DNA from: a virus
IMG/VR virus record: IMGVR_UViG_3300035162_000578
Location: 1 to 22,512 of that record
Length of the DNA stretch: 22,512 nt
Reading direction: 5' to 3' (one strand)
Numbering within the stretch: position 1 is the stretch's first letter; every line of letters begins with the position of its first letter. Positions 1-9,000 of this stretch are shown here, one piece after another. A model generated the notes under the pieces. It saw only the letters and a program-made list of their open reading frames with translations, was not told the origin of the DNA and did not search any database. Made by a program: the position numbers and the translations under genes.

Positions 1-3000
1 ACTTCATCAATGCTTAGACCTTGGTTAAATAGTTCTAAACGTAGACCACTACCACCTTCAAATACACCATCACCATCGTCATCAGTAGGTAAAGTACCAA
101 TGGTAGTATCTATAGCAGTTATCTTATCGGCAGTGCTTTCCGCTAAGGTTTGGAATTCCCCTGCTAGTGTAAGAGCGTCACCTGCTAACTTGTTATAGTC
201 TCCCACCAAGCTATTATAATTTTCAGTGTTCTCTTCAAATAGTGCAAATATGCCAGAAGCGGGTCTTTGTGGGTTATCATCCGTAGCTTCGTCCTCAGAT
301 ACTGCAGGTTTACCTAAGTTAGTATCTAAGTAGTCTTTTATTTGCTGGTTGTCGTACCCTAATAACTCTAAGCTACGTAAGACCCCAGTGCCATCGTTAT
401 TAGAAAGCCCTGTTTCCTCGTCAAAAGTACTCTTAGTCCCTAGCTGCTCGAGTACTGCGTCGTCTCCTTGCTCAATAGCCAAGAATATACCCGAAGCGCC
501 TTCGTCACCTTCTGCACGCTTACCAATAACGTCTACTACATTGGTTTGTATGAAGTTGTTTACGTTGGTCTCTACAAAATTAATTCTGTTCGATAAAGAG
601 TCACTGCCGATTATTTGATTTCTACGCAACTCTTCCACTAATGCTGTAATAGAGTCTGGGTGTTGCTGTAAAAACAGTTGGTATGCCTCTAAAGAAGCTC
701 TGTCAGCATCAGATAAGGTGTTAGCAAAATTTAGGGCATCGTCATCCCTACCAGCTTTTACCAGCCCTTCAAACTCGATATACATGTCTCTACCCACTGA
801 CGCACCTGCGGGTATAGCGGGCATCAATGGCCCTATTACGTCTGTTTTTATCTTATCTACGGTAGCAGCATTAGCCGTGGTGCTTACCTTACTTATCTCC
901 GCATTCAAACTTTGCTGTAGTTGGTACAGCGCAATATCTCTCTCGGTACCTTGTAGTTGTAGCGCATTGTACATATCAGCATGGTACCCAGTAGGAGCAC
1001 CGCCCTCGGCAAACAAGGGTTTGCCCATATCGTCGAGTAGAACATCACCATCGTCACCGTACTGAAATACAGCAGGCGTTCCCACAGATGCAACTACCTG
1101 ATCCACTTTGGCTTGCATAGCTCCGGTAAGTGCTGTCTCAAATGCAGCAAAGTCTACGTAGTCGCCAAGTATGTTTTTAACGGCTTGTTCGGCACCAGTG
1201 CCTGCCGCGATTGCTTCCTCTACTTTGGCATATATACCTGTAGCGGACACCAAAACACCGTTATCATCCACATAACTTGGCGTGCCAAGGTTAGTTGTTA
1301 GGTTAGCAAGTGTAGTTTCTAGATTTTCAGGTATCTTTGCAGCCAATGTGTTTATTTCGGCTTCTAATGCCGTAGTATCTAAGTCTACGTTTGCCACAGC
1401 AGCATACAACCCTGTCGCATCCTTATCTCCAGCAGGACTCCCCACCAATGTATTTAGTGCAGCAATAGCTACGTCTTGTAACACACCCTGCGCAGTCAGC
1501 TCACCTAGTAGTCCAGACCCTGTACCTTCTTTTACAGTACCGTCGGCGTTAAGTTCTACAGCCGTACCGATAGCCTCGTCTATATAGGATACTAATGTAG
1601 CAGGGTCATCTTCCCCTAAACCTATTTCTTCTTTTAGGTCTTCTATTAACGCAAACACCCCTTCAGCTTCCGCAGCGTCGGGGTCTCCTACAATACTTTT
1701 AAACACATCTCCCACCAAAGTGCCTAGGGTATCAGACTCTACTAGACTATCTACCACTTCCGCAGCAAAATTGGCTTGGTTCTCAGCGTTTAAAAATGCA
1801 GTTTCTACCGCTGCAACTACCTGCGCATTCAATACGTTTTGGAAGGTTGGATCCGCCGACATAGCATTTATTATTTCTTGTTTTGTATATTGCGCGTCCA
1901 GCAACGTTTGTATGTTTGCTTTAAGTTGGTCTAACTCTTCATTAGTCATAAGTGATCCGCCTAATGTCTGTACAACGTCTGTAGGTACATGTTCTATAGT
2001 TCCCGCGTCTACGTCACGCCTGTAGTTGTCAAACAGTTCTCGTTCATATCTAGGTAAATTAAGTATATACGCATTGGCATCGTCATAAGTAACCGCAGCA
2101 TCTCCATCGTAATTAAAACTATTTGATAGAGGCACTAACCCATCTGCCATGTTCCGTACATGTTGTACTACATCAAAATGCTCTTCCGAAGTATACCCCG
2201 TTTTATTAGGTAAATCTTCATCGCCAAACGTACTAGCCCAATAATACGCCAAGTCATCATCTAAGTTAGAACCGTCAGCAATTGGAGTTGTGGTTGTTAT
2301 TTGCCCTGTATCAGCATCTATAGTAAGAGTAGAAGCAACTTGGTCTACAAAACCTTGGGTTGGAGTTAGTCCCATGCTCTCATAAGACTCTATTACTTCC
2401 GAAGAAGTCAAAATATAACTGTCGTCCGTGGCGTTTAGTAGCTCCATGTTCATAGGAATAACAGTAGCTAGTCCAACAGCAGCTATTAACTCACTAACCT
2501 TAGACACATCTCCCGACTCAACAGCTTGATATAATTCATAATCGGTAGTAACTAGCACCCTACCTAGAGGGTCGTTTATTTGGCTAGCAACCTGCGCTTG
2601 TGGGGTTAAGTACCCTAGTGGGGCTATAATCGCCGTAGCACCTGCATCTGCTATACTACCCACAGTCAGAGCTACGCCTACCTCAGCTGCCGCTGGGCGG
2701 TCAGTAAACCCTAAGTTATAGTATGCGTTCTCGGCATATCCCACAGTAAGGCCTTCTTGTATACCCCCTGCAAAACCTTCTTTGCCAATTACTCCTAAAT
2801 AATCACCAACAGTATTGCGGAGTAAATTTGTATCTTCCGCTACTAACTCTAGTGTATCTAGTCCAACATCACCAAAGAATTTTTTAGACAGTAGCTTATC
2901 TAAGCTGCCCTCAAATGGTAATGTAGCCAGCACCGTAGCCATAGCAAAAGTACCTGCATTTACAGAGGTGTCAAAAGCTATTTTGTTATACCCTTGCTCT

Positions 3001-6000
3001 AAACCTTCTCGGTACGTTTGTACCGCATCCTCGCCCTGATCTGCTATGTATTGCGGGGGATTTACATACTCGTCTTTAGTAAATAACAAAGACATAGTAG
3101 TGTCGTATACTTCCTCTACATTTTGTCCGTATTCCATCGCTACATCTTGCGCCACGCTAACAGTATAGACACCTGTGCCTATCTGAGCGGATGTCATGCT
3201 GGCAAGTATATTATCCGCCTGTCGCTTAGCTACTTCTTTAGTCACAAATCCTAACCCACCAGAGGTAGCTAGTTGTATAGCAGTCTCCCCGAGCTCTTGT
3301 ATTATAATTTCGTTCCAAAAAGCCCTTGGAGTAACCGCTATAGAACCGAATACTGCTACAACACCTTCACCAAAAGTCTCGGCCTCATCCCAACGAGCAT
3401 ACATCTCCTCTACTTCTTTTGTGTATGTCTCGGGTACGTACCCTTTGGCTACACCCTCTAGCATATTTAACGTACGGCTAAGTTCATTGTCCCTTAATGG
3501 AGAATAATCTATTTGCGCCATAAGTTCTTCAGTAACCTTAGCGCCTAGTTCTTTAGCTTCGTCGGTATCCATACCCTGCTGTATGGCGTTGAACATGGCT
3601 TTTTCGCCTTCCTTCCTAGCCCTACCTTCTTGTCCCGCCACACCAAAAGTTTGGTATATTGTGTTGTAAGCCCCTACTATGCTCTCTCCAACATTTATGA
3701 CGTTGTAAGCAGTCATTAACTGTCGGTCGGCTGTTTCGTAAGCGCCTCTAGTTTCTTCTAACTCTAATTCCTGTTCAGGGTTTAGTGGGCCTTCAAAAGA
3801 TTCTAGCTCTTCTACTTTAGCTAAGTATTCTTGGCGTGTTACCGCTATATCTTGCATATAGTCTCTAGAAACTCTTACTATCCAAGGTAACTCTGAGTCT
3901 GGCGTGCCAAATACAGTATCTGAGTAGTCAGGTATTTCAAAAGTCTCGCCTGTTTCTTCTTGTACCTTTGCTACCAAGTTAACCGCGGCGGCGTTGTCTT
4001 CAATCTCACCCAAGGTTTGTACATAGAATATAGGGTCTTCTGCGGCCAGCTGAGAAAGTGTTTTCCCCGGTACAGTGTCAACAACTTCCTGTAAACCTGT
4101 TAGGGCGTTATACTTAATCGTCTCGGTAGCGGCATCCCACGTATAATCTCCGTCTTCGTTCAACGAAACAAATAATTGCCCATCAATAAGGTCAGTGAGG
4201 TATTGGCTATACGCTGCTGGATCAACGGGAGCGCCAGTCTTAATATCTATAGGGGCGTATGCATTAGTAAACTGGTTAGCACGTAGCTCTAGAGCGTAGT
4301 TTTCTACGTCTCCCAAATTTGTAAAGTTTAGAGGTGCGCCTTCTGCGGTAATGTAAGACTGGTTGTACGCCTGCAATATGACATTATCAAACTCAGTCCC
4401 TGCCTTAAATCCATCGCGGTAGGTGGAGTCATCCCGCATAGTTTCTAACATTTGTAGGGGGGTAACGCCTTCGACACCGGCAAAGGTACTCACTTCGTTT
4501 AGTATTGCCTCCCGTATACTAGCTCGGCTGTTGGGCGCTAGGTAGGAAAAATTAATTCCCGAGTCTGCAACCACCTCATCCACAAACGCGTTAGTGGCCA
4601 TGCTTATTCTGGCATTATATTCTTCAACTGTGGTAGGCACACTGCCTACGTACCCTTCAGAAAGATAATGCCTAGCAGCATCAGCTAGCGTAGCGTCTGC
4701 TCCTAACCCATTGACCTGCGCATATTGTGGCCAGTTCGTAACAAAATCTTCATTCAATTCAGCAGATACCGCAACGTACATGTTAGAAAATTCTAGTTGT
4801 AATTTAGGGTCGGTGTCTCGAGAGTATTGTTCTAGATCTTCTACGGCTTGCGTGTACACGGAGACTGCCTGATCGTATTCACCTTCTATATCAGCTAAGG
4901 TACCTTTCTTATCATTTAAATCCGATTGTAACTCAGGCAAAACATTTATAAAGTCTGCTGCGTACTGCTCATATCGGGCGATGTCAACAGCGCTAGCGTC
5001 GGCGGATATAGCTATTTCGTATAACCGGCTTAATTCTGTTTGTCGGGTGTTTATATCCCCGGTTATAAGGCCTATTTCTCCTATAACCACACGCATGTCT
5101 TCATCTTTGCCGTTTGCTATTGCCGCGGCTTCTTCAACACGTCTTCGTTCCCCAGAAATATTATCTTGGAATTGACTTATTTCTCGGGTTAATCCCTCAA
5201 TGCCCCCAGCATCTGCCGCATATTTAATGGCATTCGCCGTTGATGTAGCAATGGTTTGTATAAACGTGTCACCGACACTCCCACCGGCAAGACCCATGTT
5301 TATGGATGCACGCATGGCGGTAGTCAATACTCCCGGGCCAATAGCGGTTAATACGTCTTTTGTCTTGCCTTCACTTGTTTCTATTAGCTCGTTTACTGTT
5401 TCTGCGGTTATAAGCTCTTTAGTAAATGCTGTATTTAGGCCTTGGGACTCTATCTCCCCATTAACAATGAGCTGGGCCACACTATTCTCTACAGCCTTCT
5501 TAGAGGCATCCGGTAGGTTAGCAAACGAAAGTTTAGACTTTTCTTCTAGGCCCTCGACAATAGCGGTTATTTGATTCTCTATTCCCTCGGGAAGTCCGTC
5601 GGGGAACAAATCCACTACTCCCTCTACGGCTAACTCTATGCGACTGCCCGCACCTTTTACCAGCTCTACTAACGGCGCTACAACTACATCATCAACAACC
5701 TCTAGCCCTTTCTCCGCTAAAGCTAATATAGGATCTACAGTATCTTCCACATCGTCTAATATTTCTCCTAATCCTCTTATGAAATCTTCTGGCACTAGAT
5801 CAAGCACCGCATCAAGAGCATCGCCCAACTGACTTTCGTTGAATAAATCACCTACCGCCGAAATAGCAGGGCCTAAATCAGATAAAAAGTTATCAACTAC
5901 TAGTTTTACTTCGCTCACTAGGTCGTTATCAGATATGTATTCCGCAAAAAACTCTACTCCGCCTTCTTTTAACGCCTCAGTAAACGTTTTGCCGTCCATG

Positions 6001-9000
6001 CGAGCAGTCAATAACTTGGTAAACCCTTTTTGCACAGGTTCGCTCATGTTAGTGTAAAAAGAAGTATCTACTCCTAGGTTCGAAAACCCTTTTTCTAGGT
6101 AGTCTGGGCCAAACGCGGTAAAAATTGCCGTGCCAATATCCTCCCCACCCGCCGCGTTTATAAGAACTACCGTTTGTTTTGCCGTTAACCCTGCTATACC
6201 TATACCATTAATAGTAGTTGTGTATTCGGCGGCGTAAGCAGCGTCGCCCACACCAGCGAGAGCCTGCCCACTAAGATTACCCGATTTGGCAATGGCTTCG
6301 TCTCTAGCGGCTTCACCTGCAACCTCAGCTTCGGCTTTAGTACCGCCCGGTTTTAGCTTACCACCTACTTTTAAACCCGCGGTTACAATATTTATCCAGT
6401 CACCTGTTTTTAATGTCGCGCCATCAAGGGCTCGTATTCCCTGAAGTACTAAATAAGTTGCAGGGCTTACCATGGCTAAAGCACTGCTAAAAAGTTGACC
6501 TACAGGGCTAGACCAACCACTTTGTTCTTCTACAAACGGAGGTTGCGCAACGTACATCATAGTGTACGAACCTATTGGTGCCATACCATTAGATATATCT
6601 ACCCACACCCCACCATCAGGAGCGTTTTCTGTATACGAGCCTGCGGGATAACCACCCTGCGAAGTATCCCAAGCTGATGCGGAGTAAAGGCCTGCAGCAT
6701 GGCCCCCTACCATCCTAGTAGCCCGTATCGATCTGGTTTCCCCCATCTCTGCCCAAGTCTTAGTTATATAGTCATTAGGATTAGGTGCTTCAGCCGCAGC
6801 AGCTTGAGCTTGAGCTTCTGTTTTTCCTTCTTTTATTGCTTTTTGGTACGCTCGGTAAGGAGCATCCATATCTATATAGTCAAATTGAGCGCCCAGTGGC
6901 ACACCCGTATCTGAGGAAAAAAGATCACCGACTGGTTGTTGGGCTGAGTCTCTCTCTTTTGGTGCTGAAGAAGGTAGTTTCATATATAGCCGAGAAGTAT
7001 CTCTCCACAACTCACCGCTATCTTCCCCTCCCGGCCATAACTTCGCTTGGTTTTCTTCTGGCACTTCCATGTACATCGGGGGTTCAAACCTAGCTACTAC
7101 CGAAGAGTTGTATGCGTTTATCCACCGTTCGTCATAAAACAACGCATCTTGCATGATTGTGGGGTACCCGTCATCAGTCCCAAAAGTGGTGGGGGGCACA
7201 AAGTCCATACCTGTATAAGACGTTTGTAGGTTACTCCACGCATTATACCCATCACCCATATAGGGGGCAGAACGCTCTATCGCGTATTTAAGCTGCCTAT
7301 CCATCTCCAGATTAACCGCGTTAGATGTAATCGCTTGATACTCGGGTTGGTCGGTTCGTTCTTCAACATACCATACATCCTGCATACCTATAATAGAGTT
7401 AGATCTTTTTAACTCGTTCAGTAATGTGTCTGTACCTACGGATACGCTTTCTCCTTGCTCGGCAACCGTAGCGTTAAATCCTACCTCAGCAAGTTTATTA
7501 GTCTCTGCTATAATGCTAAGCGCACCAAACTCTAGATACTCTCCCGAATGATAGCTCGTTAGCGCATCCGATAACTCTTTTGCAGATTTTTTCTCGGGAT
7601 CTGTGCCTTTAAACCCGTCACTCCACGCCTTAATACTCTCTGGGTCAACTCTCTCTAGACCCCCCGCTGATATTATTTTTGCATCCCCTATAGTAGCTAT
7701 TAAGTCGTCTAATACATTTGGGGTGGGGTTATATACGTCTCGGTCGTAAAACATATCTTGCAAGAGTGGGTCTAGGCTAGCAAGCCATGTGTTAGCAGCA
7801 TACGCATTATCTACACCAAAAGCGGGCGTTCTTATCATAAAATAAGCGTCTACTATATCCTGCACATCGGGTATCTCATCTGCCCCACGTATTAGCCCTG
7901 CCGTAGGGTCTTCAGCACGTACCGGAACCCCGTTCTCTTCCGCAATATAATTGTATTTAGTCTCAAACCCCTCTAAAAGGCTTATAGCACTGCCGTCGGG
8001 GTTTTCGCCTGTCTGTATGTCGAAGGTTATAGCTTGTCCGGCATTAGTAGCGCCGGCTTCCCATAAAACCCCCTGAGAATGATCTTTCACATACTGGTCG
8101 GCGGCTATCCTACGTCGGTTTGCAGTCGATAGGTAATCTACGTCAGGATGCATGGTCATAGATACAGCAGTACCTGCGGCCTTGGCATCAAGGAATCTTT
8201 GCTCTTTCTCGTAATATGCTCCCGACACGTTTCTTACTATCTCTACTATCTCAGAAGGGTCTTGTCTCTCCGCGGCTTCCTTACTAGAGTAGTAAACTAA
8301 GACATCGTCTTGTGGGAATAGTGGGTTGTATGTCCCACTTGTACCTTCTGATGGCACACCGCCGGACATGTTAAAGTCATAAAGTTTGGGCATCTGCGCC
8401 GCCCTAGTCATAACGTTATACTCACCGTTAAAAATTATAGGCATGGCGCCTGCCCTAAGCATACTTTCATTTCTGGGGTCAAATAAAGTGTAGTCGTTTC
8501 CGTTACTCCCAAACCAAAAATCGTAAACGTTAGCTATGCTTATAGGTTCTGTTACTTCGTTTCCGTCAACGTCTTCGTAAGTGTATTCTTGAGCATCCCA
8601 TATATACCCATAGTCGCCAAAAGACCCACTCATATTGGAAAAGGGTTGAGTTCCTACAGATAATTCACCCATATCCACCAACCTAGAATCACCAGACGTG
8701 GAACCACCAAACAGGGGAGATCTAGGGTCTTGAACGGTTTTAGCCCCACCCATTATGCGTTTCCACCCTTCGTACAACTCGTCAGCTGTGAGCGGTCGCT
8801 CATACCCTTGGTACAGTATGGCATTAGTGCCAGTTGATAGTCCTTGCCCGTTTTCAAATTGGGCTATGCTATCTATGCCCAATATTTCTTTTAATTCGTC
8901 TGTATTTTGATGGTTGTACGTTTCATCGTCTTTGTGCAAATAGAAACGTTCTGAGTATTCTTTTTCTCTTTTTTCAACTTCCTCATACGCAGCCCCTGTA

